A stretch of 64,000 bases of DNA from Notospermus geniculatus (Eukaryota > Nemertea > Pilidiophora > Heteronemertea > Lineidae), in the NCBI GenBank assembly GCA_002633025.1, contig NMRB01000355.1:342878-406877 (forward strand), read 5' to 3'. The translations under genes and the position numbers were made by a program. The notes beneath the pieces are model-generated. The model did no database searches. It worked only from the letters and a program-made list of their open reading frames with translations, and was not told where the DNA came from. This document shows, in pieces, positions 33,801 through 41,711 of the stretch (position 1 is its first letter; each line of letters begins with the position of its first letter).

Positions 33801-36035
33801 TGAGGAACATGAGTAGCTAGAAATAGCCTCTTCTGTACTTACCAGGGCCAATAATGCTATGGCTTTGGTCCTGATGGAAAAATCAAACAGACTACAATAC
33901 TACTTGCATCAAAGTGAAAGTGGTGGAATATACAGAGAAGAATGTCTACTGTTTTAGCCCTCGTGAACGTTGAAGTGCCTGTCCACTTTATTCACTTGAA
34001 ATTTCTCTTTTCAGTCGGAAATTCTGAAGAGTATAAACAAGAGCATGAACAGATACAAAGCCTCTAAGAGGGATTCTCCTGGATCCAAGGGTGGTCCAAT
34101 CAAGAGTTCAAAGAGGCTCAAGTTTGACACACCGGATGAGGAAAGGTGGGGCAGTTGATTGATGGATGAACTGAGTTTTTGGTTCCCTAAGCTCCCACTA
34201 GGGTAGATAGTGTCGCTACTGCAGTCTTTGTTAGATTTACAGTTCAGAATTTTAAGATGTACTTTATGTTACAATCCTTCATGTGACATGTGACCTGCCA
34301 CAGCAAAACCCGTCTTACAGAGCCGTATTTATCAGGGGGGGGGGGGGGGANNNNNNNNNNNNNNNNNNNNNNNNNNNNNNNNNNNNNNNNNNNNNNNNNN
34401 NNNNNNNNNNNNNNNNNNNNNNNNNNNNNNNNNNNNNNGCCGCATCGGCGGGACCCGCGCTGGGTCAAATAAGCCCCCCTATTTCACCCATAACCCCGCA
34501 GAAAGCCCACGGGAATACATAAAAAGACAATTTCCCCCGCCTTAAGCCCTCCCCTGCCTAGTGTGGTCCATGTGTCCTGCAAAAAAGCCCTTTAAAACGT
34601 CTCTCAAATGACCCAGCAATTAGGGGTGGGGATTGGAGAGTACCCAGCTTTAGGGGGTGGGGACTGAAAAGTACCCAGCCAAAAGGGGTGGGGATTCAAA
34701 ATTGCTGTTACCAGCTGAAAGGGGCTTATGAAAAAGGTGGAGTACACTGATGTGCAACACACTTTATAGGGAGTGACCCCCCCCCGGGCTTCAGAGCGAC
34801 TTGGTGATGGGTCGCATATCTACATGCGGTGTTACAATCCTATCTCTGCAGTCTGTGGTTTGACGTTTTTGTCAAATATTCTTCCCTCTGTGTATTTCAG
34901 TGAAGATATGAGCTTAAACAACGCCGAGATGAACACTGCTTCCCAGACAATCACAACTGTCAAAAGTACTGCTGCTGCAGGTGAGATTAACTGAGACAAT
35001 CAAGATGCCTGTGCTCTAGTTTCAGCCCAAGCGTAAAACCACCGGCAGCACACCAGGCGATGTTAAGGCCCGTTTATACAGAGCACGACCCCGACTGCGA
35101 CCGCGACACCGACCGCCTCAGCCGCTGTGTATAAACGAAAACATCGTGGTCACCTAGAAATATGCCAGGACGCATTGAAGTTCACACAACAAAAAAAGTG
35201 CCGCGCACCATTTTTTAAAAATTCGCTCTGGAGGCAATCTCTGCGGCATGTCGCGCGACCAAAATTTTGGTCGCGGTCGCGTTGTGTATAAACGCTCCCA
35301 TTCATTTTAGAATTGATCAAACCGATGCGCGGTCGCAGTCGCGGTCGCGCTGTGTATAAACGGGCCTTTACAAGTGATGTAATCACCAGCTATCTTCTCG
35401 CCAACCACGCCAGACTAGGTGACAGACTAGGTGATATCGGTTTTGGTATTGTTTGATAATGGCTGAGCATTACTTGCGAGACGATTCCATACATCGCTGT
35501 CCAGCGCACACCTGGCGTCAACAGCCGATTTTGCTCATTGGCGATTACATCATTTGCTATATCGCCTGCTGTGATGCTGGCTTTACCCAATGTTGGGCCT
35601 CTTCATAAAGGAAATTTTTAATAAGTTAAAGTTTGGGTTTATAGTCTGATATCAACAAAGGTAGAGGTGTCAACCGACTTTACACTTTAACCCCAGTCTA
35701 TCCGAAACCTTTCAGTAGAACTCAAATGAGCTGCACATTCAGTGCCACAATCTGAGCATTTCTGACCGGTACCCATTTACACACCTGGGTGGAGAGAGGC
35801 CACTGAGGTAAAGAGACTTGCCCAAAGTCTCACAGCCAGTGGGATTCAAACCCGGGACCCTCTGACCGCTAGTCGGAGACACGAACCACTACATCACCGT
35901 GGCTCTTCCGGATGGCGATGTCCATATTATCACTTTTTTGATGGATCTGTGAGGGCTCCAACGGTTGATTACATCAGCTGTTCTCTTCTTCCAGATTGTG
36001 ATAACACACAGGCAAACAGAGAGAACAGCAAATGA
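24841..36035 (+). CDS. RB1: RB1-type retinoblastoma pocket protein, 850 aa, 17 coding exons
   Basis: Nuclear transcriptional co-repressor that binds E2F/DP and LxCxE proteins to restrain the G1/S transition. Coding exons: 24847-24969, 25306-25457, 26078-26251, 27203-27363, 27499-27659, 27940-28173, 28787-28960, 29283-29397, 29526-29677, 30831-31006, 31489-31747, 32100-32330, 32749-32813, 33399-33522, 34015-34145, 34901-34980, 35995-36035. All junctions are GT-AG and all phases agree. The N-terminal cyclin-like region (1-300) starts CRAICKKLG; pocket A spans about 303-505 (TPVTSALTTVQAL, LRLYYRVMETLL); a short spacer follows; pocket B is about 570-700 (SLNHFYNKVCRLAYQRL, IGFYNRVF). AYR and FYN keep the aromatic/Asn residues that line the LxCxE groove. 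The C-terminal region has SP/TP sites (SPFK, TPSR, TPRT) and KRLKF at 800-804, matching the cyclin-docking segment. Human RB1 is 928 aa; the difference is a short N-terminus and tail. The start at 24847 is the first ATG after an acceptor-like site; an upstream coding exon is possible. Confidence 0.95.
24983..25215 (+). repeat. Interspersed repeat in RB1 intron 1 (copy in intron 10 at 31068-31385)
   Basis: Contains GCCCACTTTTTGACAAA, CACCAATTACTGCC and TAAACCACCTTG, all repeated at 31068-31385 in the same orientation with 10-15 percent differences by eye. Its class is unknown; no terminal repeats were found. Confidence 0.7.
25548..25852 (+). mobile_element. SINE-A, full-length, RB1 intron 2
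   Basis: Head GAGCCCTGATAGCCAAGCGG, box-B-like GGTTCGAATCC, body and 3' end TTGATGGAAACATAC followed by an ACTACTATT simple repeat. This is one of the best preserved copies. Confidence 0.85.
26262..26766 (-). mobile_element. MITE family D, copy 2, interrupted by a TTA-flanked MITE (RB1 intron 3)
   Basis: GACGTGACGCCATCCATGAT to GGGGTTGTCTGTGTTA, then from 26685 TTACGTCATTCAGTTTCAGA to GCAGATCTTTGTCGTTTACG. Together these equal the intact element at 28500-28745. The left tip is missing next to the exon 3 donor at 26251. Confidence 0.8.
26347..26684. mobile_element. Harbinger-like MITE, 338 bp, TTA target duplication
   Basis: GGCCAAAAAAAATA at the left and TATTTTTTTTTTGGCC at the right, followed inward by TTTGTTTCTTGTCC and its inverse, flanked by TTA on each side. 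The empty site TGCGTTACGTCATTCA is visible in the intact family-D copy at 28648. A 3-bp TWA duplication is typical of PIF/Harbinger. Confidence 0.85.
26770..26867. mobile_element. Small palindromic element
   Basis: CTCCCACAGCAGGG at the left is mirrored by CCCCTGCTGTGGGGGG at the right, with CGTTCCTCTCCAT against GAAGAGGAGCATGG inside. A fragment of the same sequence occurs at 45040-45075. Confidence 0.55.
26912..27140. mobile_element. MITE, about 228 bp, RB1 intron 3
   Basis: GGACCTTTCCAACAAAGATG at the left is mirrored by CATCTTTGTTGGAAAGGTC at the right, continuing through CACATGACGTCA/TGACGTCATGTG. It ends about 60 bp before the exon 4 acceptor. Confidence 0.75.
28500..28745. mobile_element. 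MITE family D, intact reference copy (RB1 intron 6)
   Basis: ATTCACAGGTCTGCGCACTT at the left is mirrored by AAGTGCGCAGATCTTTG at the right, with TTCCGCCAAAATCTCAACCA/TGGTTGAGATTTCGGC inside. Its 3' end lies about 40 bp upstream of the exon 7 acceptor at 28786. Confidence 0.8.
29794..29988. mobile_element. MITE family J, intact copy (RB1 intron 9)
   Basis: TGTGACCCGCTCCA at the left is mirrored by TGGAGCGGGTCACA at the right. The interior word CATCAGTTTACTCAACTATT recurs at about 32340-32530 and, with the ADI1 copies, at 40205-40305 (inverse) and 43235-43345. Confidence 0.75.
30185..30452. mobile_element. MITE family K, copy 1 (RB1 intron 9)
   Basis: GCAGCACACCAGGCGATAT at the left is mirrored by ATATCGCCTGGTGTGCTGC at the right. 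It directly abuts the TTAA element at 30455. A second copy, split by another element, is at 35044-35588. Confidence 0.8.
30455..30741. mobile_element. TTAA-flanked MITE family G, copy 2 (RB1 intron 9)
   Basis: TTAAAGCCCCACTGTATTG at the left and CAATACAGTGGGGCTTTAA at the right, perfect inverses including TTAA. Opposite orientation to the copy at 8273-8551. It ends about 90 bp before exon 10. Confidence 0.85.
31068..31385 (+). repeat. Interspersed repeat in RB1 intron 10
   Basis: Second copy of the 24983-25215 repeat (GCCCACTTTTTGACAAACAT, CACCAATTACTGCCGGCAGC). It is followed by an A-rich run at 31432-31470 just upstream of the exon 11 acceptor. Confidence 0.7.
31789..32072 (+). mobile_element. 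SINE-B, full-length (RB1 intron 11)
   Basis: tRNA-like head (GCCTCGGTGGTGTAGTGGTT and GGGTTCGAATCCC) followed by the family body (GGGACTTTGGGCAAGTCTCT, GTATAAATGGGTACTGGTCG, GTTCTACTGAAAGGTTTC) and the tail TATAAAAAAAACTTTAAC. Other copies: 35627-35907, 39500-39685, 39990-40198 and 43343-43555. Confidence 0.85.
32340..32530 (+). mobile_element. MITE family J, diverged copy (RB1 intron 12)
   Basis: Shares CATCAGTTTACTCAACTATT and the right end GATCGGGTCACATA with the copy at 29794-29988. The left terminus is degraded. Confidence 0.65.
33011..33228. mobile_element. MITE, about 218 bp, RB1 intron 13
   Basis: AAAAGAGCGCAGCACCTGAC at the left is mirrored by GTCAGGTGCTGCACTCTTTT at the right. The arms of about 55 bp include GGGACAGCGTCATGACGTCC against GGACGTCTTTGACGCTGTCCC. 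Confidence 0.8.
33628..33890 (+). mobile_element. SINE-A, full-length (RB1 intron 14)
   Basis: GAGCCTTGATAGCCTAGTGG head, GCAGGTCCCGGGTTCAGCTC in the B-box region, a standard body and the tail CCTGATGGAAAAATCAAACA. Close to the family consensus. Confidence 0.85.
34351..34438. other. Assembly gap, 88 N (RB1 intron 15)
   Basis: A run of N preceded by a 12-13-base G run. The gap lies between exon 15 (ends 34145) and exon 16 (starts 34901); the codon phase agrees across it, so no coding sequence need be missing, though a skipped exon of a multiple of three cannot be excluded. Confidence 0.95.
35044..35588. mobile_element. MITE family K, copy 2, split by a TTAA-type MITE (RB1 intron 16)
   Basis: GGCAGCACACCAGGCGATG to 35062, then from 35371 AAGTGATGTAATCACC to TATATCGCCTGCTGTGATGC. 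The uninterrupted order is seen in copy 1 at 30185-30452. Confidence 0.8.
35063..35370. mobile_element. TTAA-type MITE nested in family K
   Basis: TTAAGGCCCGTTTATACA at the left and TGTATAAACGGGCCTTTA at the right. The interior is built of GCGACCGCGAC-type words in both orientations. TTAA at the left and TTTA at the right suggest a mutated TTAA duplication. Confidence 0.8.
35627..35907 (-). mobile_element. SINE-B, full-length (RB1 intron 16)
   Basis: Reverse complement of the SINE-B consensus, from the AAAGTTTGGGTTTATAGTCT tail to the head near GAACCACTACATCACCGTGG. It ends about 90 bp before the last RB1 exon. Confidence 0.8.
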
Positions 36036-36627
36036 AGATACACGTGATGACAGCGGACACCAAAGATTAACAGAATCTCACAACAGTGGTTCAGAAGATG
36101 TATCTCCTTCTTCGTGGTTGAAGTGCTGAAAATACTCTTTCCTTTTTTTTCGCATAATGAGTGAATGTTTGTTAATGAGAATTTGACGTTATTTTAGTAG
36201 TATTACACTCCGTCTCTGCCTAAGTTGAGAGTGGGTCACATCTGGACTCGTACACCAATGGATGGCGACTTCTCCTACGATCCACTACAGGCAGAGTTCA
36301 ATGGGCCATATTTAATTACGAATTTATTACGGTCGATGCAATATTGATAATTATTGTGGTAGTTATTATGGAAATGGAATTGATGCAGTCTAATTGTAGT
36401 TCACAATGGTGATTTTATAGTTGAGGTTGTTTATGTAATGATTCTCTTTTCACTGCATGCAAGGCATGGAAATGTATTTTATTTACATGTATGTTCCATT
36501 TTAAGCATAAAGACGTACATTATAACATAACACCACTCTTTTTTCCCCCGTTGAAATGTTTTCTTGGGACATCCATGGTCTGATGGAGCTCATTCCTGAA
36601 GTCTCCATTCCGACATGAATCACGTAT
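36036..36627 (+). other. RB1 3' untranslated region (extent uncertain)
   Basis: Follows the RB1 stop codon at 36033-36035. No canonical AATAAA is evident before the repeats that begin at 36628; ATTTTAAGCATAAAGACG near 36500 contains only a weak variant. Confidence 0.4.
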
Positions 36628-37080
36628 AGAGGCTTTGCAATGACGTCATCCTGGCGGCCATTCTGGAGGACACAGGGCGCAGAGGTGCGAGCCGACCGTG
36701 ACATGACCATGCACGACTCATTTCGCTCATCTTGACATACTCTAAACCGTGAAATTTTTGCGGCGCTAATTGTTAGCGATTTTCGTACTTCACAAATTCG
36801 CCAAGAATAAATTTCGCGATAATGGCCCTTGGGCTTCAGAAAAGTTTAAGACCCAGCGATTTTTGCGCGATTTAAGTTCGCATTTTGACCCCTCATCGCA
36901 AAAATAAAATGCAAAAATTTCACGGTTTACAGTATCAAGGCTTTCAACCGAACTACGCTGTATTGAGCAGGAGTAGGAGTGATAGGAACACTTGTCAGGG
37001 TAAGATGCTTTTCGCTGCACCTCTGCAGCACGAGTCCTCCAGCATGGCGGCTTGTGACGTCATTTGCAAAGCCTCTATTG
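36628..37080. mobile_element. MITE, about 450 bp, containing a second nested MITE
   Basis: TAGAGGCTTTGCAATGACGT at the left is mirrored by GACGTCATTTGCAAAGCCTC at the right, and TTCTGGAGGAC/GTCCTCCAGCATGG further in. The element at 36738-36936 lies in its centre. Confidence 0.75.
36738..36936. mobile_element. MITE with TAAACCGTGAAATTTTTGC ends, nested
   Basis: TAAACCGTGAAATTTTTGC at the left and GCAAAAATTTCACGGTTTA at the right, exact inverses. The interior has further inverted GCGAT/ATCGC and TTCGC words. Similar termini are widespread in marine invertebrate genomes. Confidence 0.8.
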
Positions 37081-37245
37081 CAGAGTAAGGATAGAGAATC
37101 GGTCAACTACATGTACAATACATGTAATGGATTTGGAAGTCCTGCCAAGATTTTGGTGATGCCTTGAAGAAGTTTTGCATTTTGCCTCAGTGAAGGAAGC
37201 TACAACATGGGAGACATAAGAAAAAGGTTCTGTTTATTCAGATAT

Positions 37246-37710
37246 TACAGAGGTTGAGATCACCGACTTATCACGGATCCTTATACATGTACGTATATAG
37301 TATAACCTAACTTCAACATGGGCAAAATGCCAGGCCTGTGCAACAGACACCATAAAGTCAACACAATGGCTGGTATTTATAAAAGTTAGTAAATGCTTTT
37401 CCTTAAGATTTCCAAAGCGAGGTCCAATGTAAATGCACTACAAAACTTGAAGGAAAAGCATTTGCTAGCTTTTATAAATACCACCCAATGATTAAACCAC
37501 AAACCACAGTATTTACCAGTTGACTTAGCACAACCTTGGATTTGCTATAGGCTCATGGAAAATAAACCAAGTTACCCTAACATCATTAGGTAACTACGAC
37601 ATGGATTATTTACCACTGACTTGTGTACATTTTCAAGCTTGGCATTTTGCCCATGTAGAGGTTGACTTAAGACTTTAGGGATCCGTGATAAGTCGCTGAT
37701 CTCAACCTCC
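37246..37710. mobile_element. MITE, about 465 bp, with family-H hairpin nested inside
   Basis: GAGGTTGAGATCACCGACTT at the left is mirrored by AAGTCGCTGATCTCAACCTC at the right. CATGGGCAAAATGCCA and its inverse lie further in. Confidence 0.75.
37368..37491. mobile_element. Short hairpin MITE, family H, copy 2 (nested)
   Basis: GGTATTTATAAAAGTTAGTA at the left is mirrored by GCTAGCTTTTATAAATACC at the right; the loop GCGAGGTCCAATG is the same as in the copy at 11404-11525. Confidence 0.8.
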
Positions 37711-37911
37711 CTATTATTACATGTAGTGAATATGGAAAAATATTTGAGTAGAGTTCACAAGAGCTGGTGCACAAATCTGTATCGACTTCGTGTCCATGAA
37801 TGAAGTGTGGCACAAAGTTTGAGACAAAATGTTAGAATGAGTGCCCCATCTTTCTTCATGACAATTCACAGTGTGGTCAAGTTCATCGACTGCCAATCCC
37901 ACCGAATCTGG

Positions 37912-38050
37912 GACCTTATTCACAAAGCTTCCGTAACTTTAAGGACACGCAAATCCTTTGTCAGACTGATAGTGAACAATAGGTTGTCCACAAAAGGACA
38001 ATAGTTTGCGCACTCCCGTAAGTTAAGGGAGCTTCGTGAATAAGGTCCCA
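37912..38050. mobile_element. Small MITE with GGGACCTTATTCAC ends
   Basis: GGGACCTTATTCACAAAGCT at the left is mirrored by AGCTTCGTGAATAAGGTCCC at the right. Related phrases (GGGCCATATTCATGAAGCC) occur singly at 45768, 43860 and 63530. Confidence 0.75.
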
Positions 38051-38164
38051 GACCCCCTCTTATTGTCTGACCTACTTCTTGTTCTATGAATATCATGATT
38101 ATTATAAACATATCCGATTATTATAAACATATGATTATTATAAACATATCCGGTAGTGAATTCA

Positions 38165-38340
38165 GTGAGTTAGAGCATTTACATTTTACACGACAATATC
38201 TGAATACATCAGAGTTCTCCCTGTAGTTTTTTCAATGTGTGCTGAAAACCAGTTACTGGTTCTTTGAAGTACACATCAGGCAAGTATTTTGGGGACCTTC
38301 ATGAGGCTATGAGACCTCTACGTGATAGCAAGTTCATTTT
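38165..38340 (+). mobile_element. MITE family G, truncated copy
   Basis: Matches the interior of 8273-8551 (TTTTGGGGACCTTCATGAGG, CTATGAGACCTCT) without the TTAAAGCCCC termini. Confidence 0.6.
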
Positions 38341-38437
38341 CATACTATGTACAACAAACAGCAATCAAAACACTGGACACATGGTCAGATGAATTTTTTA
38401 ATTCTGAGTGTTTATAAATAGAGTGTAACGCCATCTC

Positions 38438-41269
38438 TTAGCCATGAAGTTGCTTGACGTACTGCTTCCTGCATTCCATGTCATCAGACGGACGGTTGTG
38501 CGCTTTCCAAACAGGTTCGCCGACAAACAGTCGTTTTGCCTTGATGTAATTCTGTAAGAAAAACATTGCTTATTACCAGGCAAATGTCAGGGTACATGTC
38601 CGAGGTGTGGTGAAAATCTGAGAATCATCTGGAGACAACCAATGAGACATGATGAGCCTGATATCTGAGTGGTTATCACGTCCACTCAGCAAACGCCAGG
38701 TCCCGGGTTCAAACCGCTTGGACCATATGGGATGTCATTCCCGGCTCTTCACGTCCATCGCATGGGACAGTAAGCCGTGGTGCCTTGTACCTTGTGCCTT
38801 TGTAAGGGCAAGTAAAAGACCCGATCCAAGTGAGAAACATGAGTAGCTTGAGATGGCCTCTTCCGTACTTACCAGGGCCAATAATGCTATTTGTATTTTG
38901 TATTTGATTTTTCCGTCAGGGCCGAAGCCACAGCATTATTAGCCCTGGTAGCGGAAGAGGCTATTTCAAGCTACTCATGTTCCTCACTTGGATGGGATCT
39001 TTTACTTGCCCGTGCAAAGGCACAAGGCGCGACGGCTTCCTGTCCCATATGCGTTAAGAGCCACGGATGATTAATACCATATGGCCCGGGTTGGATTCGA
39101 ACCCGGAGCCTGCTGCTTGCTAAGCGGACGTGATAACCACTAGGCCATCAGGCTATGGCTTCAACCCTGATGGAAAAATCAAATAGACCAATGAGAGATG
39201 ACTTACTGTATCATCAAGAGTGAACCGATGGTAAATCCCAGCAGGTAAAACAATAAGATCACCAGGGAAACATTTTATTCGTATCCACCGATCGTCGACA
39301 TCACGGACGTCGAAGTAACCACTTCCAGCAACAATAAAACGAATCTCTTCATCAGCATGGAGATGCTCTTCAAAAAATATCTTCAACTGAAAGGAGACAG
39401 ATCTTAAACAATGTTTTTGGGGGCAAAAGGCCCACAAAGGGCCTCAAGCATGAGGCATCCCTTCCTTACTAGGCCCCAAGCAAGGACGAGGACCACTGGG
39501 CATGAGATTTGGGTAGGTCTCTTTGCCTCACTGGCCTCTCTCCACCTAGGTCACAGGTGTATAAATGGGTACCAGTCGGAAATGCTCAGCTTGTAGCACT
39601 GAATGGGCAGCTCATCTGAGTTGTACTGAAAGGTTTCAGGATAGACTGGGGTTAAAGTGTAAAGTCAGATGACATTGAGCCCAAATCCATACCTGTAGGT
39701 TGTCAGTTGCTAGCGCCACCTCTGATGAGGTGACTGCACTAATATGAGCCTTATTGCTTGCTGCCTATAGGGTCCCTTTAACATACCTTTGGGCAGTTAA
39801 GGTGAAAGAGATTTTTCTTCAAATGGGACAGTGGTAGATCAAAAGAAATGGGGACACAATTCAATAGACTACCAGTAATGTCTATGAATTGATGGGTCAA
39901 ACCAGGTCAAGTGGAAAATATGTGGACAAAAATACATTATTCCCCATATCCTGTACCGGTACATGTGTAGGCTACTGTATGTGTGCAAATAATCAGTAGA
40001 ACTCAGATGAGCTGCCCATTCAGTGCTACAATCTGAGCATTTCTGACTAGTACTGGTACCCATTTATACACCTGGGTGGAGAGAGGCCAGTGAGGCAAAG
40101 AGACTTGTCCAAAGTCTCAGGTCAGCAATGAGTGGGATTCCAACCCGGGATCCTGTGACCGCCAGTCGGACACCTGAACCACTACACCAACGTGGCTCTG
40201 CAGGTTGACAATAGCAGTTGACAACTATGATAAAGGTTGAGTAAACTGATGACCAGTGATGATCACTTGCGATATTCGCCTACTTTTGCTAGATTGGGTC
40301 ACACCATCGTCTACAAACCTTTTCTTCATACTGTGGGAATCTGTCGGGGTGAATATCCACACAGTCCTCATAACTGTAGCCTCGATCCTTTTTTATCTTA
40401 TCTAAAGATCCATCCTCATCATAGTTATTGGGGTCCAGCTGGAAGGAAAATATAAGGCAGTCAGCCACAGCTGGAAGGAAAGTATAAGGCCGGATAAAAA
40501 AAATACTAGTTTAGCGTCCAGGCACTTTAGTTTTTCAGGGTCGGGAGGGCGGTTTTTATTTTTATTTTTAGTAGCTTTTAGCTGAAAAGATAGGTCAAAA
40601 ACAAATAAAAATTTTTTTTAAAAGTTTTCAAACTTTAGAGTAGGCAATTTTTTATTGGAAAATGCATTACAAAAAAAATTCAGGGGTCCTGGCATTTTTC
40701 AGGTCGGGAGGGGACGCTAAACAAGTACAATGTATTTATTTTTATGTGGCCTAAGAGTAAATGGTCCATGGCTCCGGGGTAAAGGGGGGTTTACACGATT
40801 CAACATTTGTTGAAACCTGTTGAAGCGTCTAAACCCCCTGCTTTCAACACCTTCCACAGGGTCTTTCAACAAGTTGCCAGAAATAGGAACATGAAACTGG
40901 CAACTTTGTTGAAAGCTGTTGAAAGACCCTGTTGAAGGTGTTGGAAGACCCTGTTGAAGGTGTTGGAAGACCCTGTTGAAGGTGTTGAAAGACCCTGTTG
41001 AAGGTGTTGGAAGACCCTGTTGAAGGTGTTGAAAGGGGGTTTAGACGCGTCAACAGGCCTAACTGTCCTTTTTGCCATTTTTCGGCCAAAATCTGGATGA
41101 AGAACACATTTTTCTTTGATGTCTGGGGGGGGGGGGNTTGCCCTACCTTCCAGTAAAGGACTCCAAGCTTCTTGAGTTGATCATGGGAAGCGGGCTGTGG
41201 TGGATCCAGCTGATGTGGTAGACGCTGGTCCTTAGTGGTATCATCATCCATATACCACGCCTCAGTCAT
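38438..41269 (-). CDS. ADI1: Acireductone dioxygenase (ARD), 178 aa, 4 exons
   Basis: Cupin-fold metalloenzyme of the methionine salvage pathway that oxidises acireductone to the 2-keto precursor of methionine; cytosolic and nuclear in animals. Coding exons on the minus strand: 41147-41269, 40319-40438, 39207-39386, 38438-38551. All junctions are in phase 0 with GT-AG. The start [10 protein letters not shown] and the end QYVKQLHG follow the animal family closely, and 178 aa compares with 179 in human. Exon 3 holds the metal site: HLHADEE supplies the two His and the Glu, and IYHRFTLDD the third His. Introns contain SINE-A, SINE-B and a MITE; a single n lies at 41137 beside a G run in intron 1. 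The start codon is 442 bp from the NDUFAF8 start on the opposite strand. A second copy of exon 2 sits at 43103-43222 inside a suspect segment. Confidence 0.95.
38652..39184 (+). mobile_element. SINE-A, interrupted by an antisense SINE-A
   Basis: The head starts GAGCCTGATATCTGAGTGG; the body runs to AATAATGCTAT at 38890 and resumes at 39152 with GCTATGGCTTCAACCCTGAT and the AAAATC tail. It lies in ADI1 intron 3. Confidence 0.85.
38891..39151 (-). mobile_element. SINE-A inserted into an older SINE-A
   Basis: A complete antisense SINE-A whose 3' tail reads AAAATACAAATACAAA-like. It is flanked by the 5-bp duplication GCTAT (38886-38890 and 39152-39156), as expected for LINE-driven insertion. Removing it restores the host SINE. 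Confidence 0.85.
39500..39685 (+). mobile_element. SINE-B, 5'-truncated (ADI1 intron 2)
   Basis: Body and tail only: GGTAGGTCTCTTTGCCTCAC, GTATAAATGGGTACCAGTCG, GAAAGGTTTCAGGATAGAC. The head region is unrecognisable. It is not present in the partial second copy of this intron at 43094-43947. Confidence 0.7.
39990..40198 (-). mobile_element. SINE-B (ADI1 intron 2)
   Basis: Reverse-complement SINE-B from AGTAGAACTCAGATGAGCTG to the head (CTGAACCACTACACCAACGT). It has a counterpart at 43343-43555 in the inverted second copy. Confidence 0.8.
40790..41056. mobile_element. MITE with an internal 22-bp tandem repeat (ADI1 intron 1)
   Basis: GTCTAAACCCCCTGCTTTCA at 40829 is mirrored by TTGAAAGGGGGTTTAGACG at 41027. 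Between them about five copies of the 22-bp unit AGACCCTGTTGAAGGTGTTGGA are arrayed (40924-41030). The left flank GGGGGGTTTACACG resembles the ends of the elements at 51181 and 35063. Confidence 0.7.
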
Positions 41270-41711
41270 CTTGAGCTACTATATCAGCGTTCCGCGTGTG
41301 GTTTGATGACGTCACAAGCTATTTGGCGCGAACTGAGCAAGGGCGCAACCACGAGGTGTGCCTGCTGATTCCTAGTCTCGCGTCACCAGCCTCTGATTCC
41401 TCCCACGTCTCAATCTGCGAAATGGCCTAAACAGCTAAAACGAGCGACATCCAACTTCGGCCGAGCGAAACGAATCTCAGGGTACGAGATTGAAAGAGGA
41501 TGGCCTCTGGGAACGAGATTGCGCCAACATGCTTCAGCGCCATCTGATGTTGTGTAGTGGAACCAGGAAAAGCAACATTGTATCGGACTAGTTCCATCTT
41601 TGCCGCCTACACACGGACGGCGCTCCACTAAATAGATAACCTCTGCCGCCTGACGACGACGTTGCTGGGCCTAGGATCTACCAAAATTTGGGTCCAGGGC
41701 ATCAGCTGGGC
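41270..41711. promoter_or_regulatory. Probable bidirectional promoter of ADI1 and NDUFAF8
   Basis: A region of 442 bp lies between the ADI1 ATG (minus) and the NDUFAF8 ATG (plus). It is CpG-richer than the surroundings (GCGCGAACTGAG, CGAGCGACATCC, CCGCCTGACGACGACG), contains no repeat I recognise and no TATA box near either start. Divergent arrangement is seen; shared regulation is inferred. Confidence 0.5.

Noticed and set aside
34244-34522. Open frames across the N gap
   Set aside because: They exist only because N codons translate as X.
40844-41269. 141-codon minus-strand frame as one ADI1 exon
   Set aside because: Only 41147-41269 is coding; the rest reads through the donor into a 22-bp tandem repeat and across an n.
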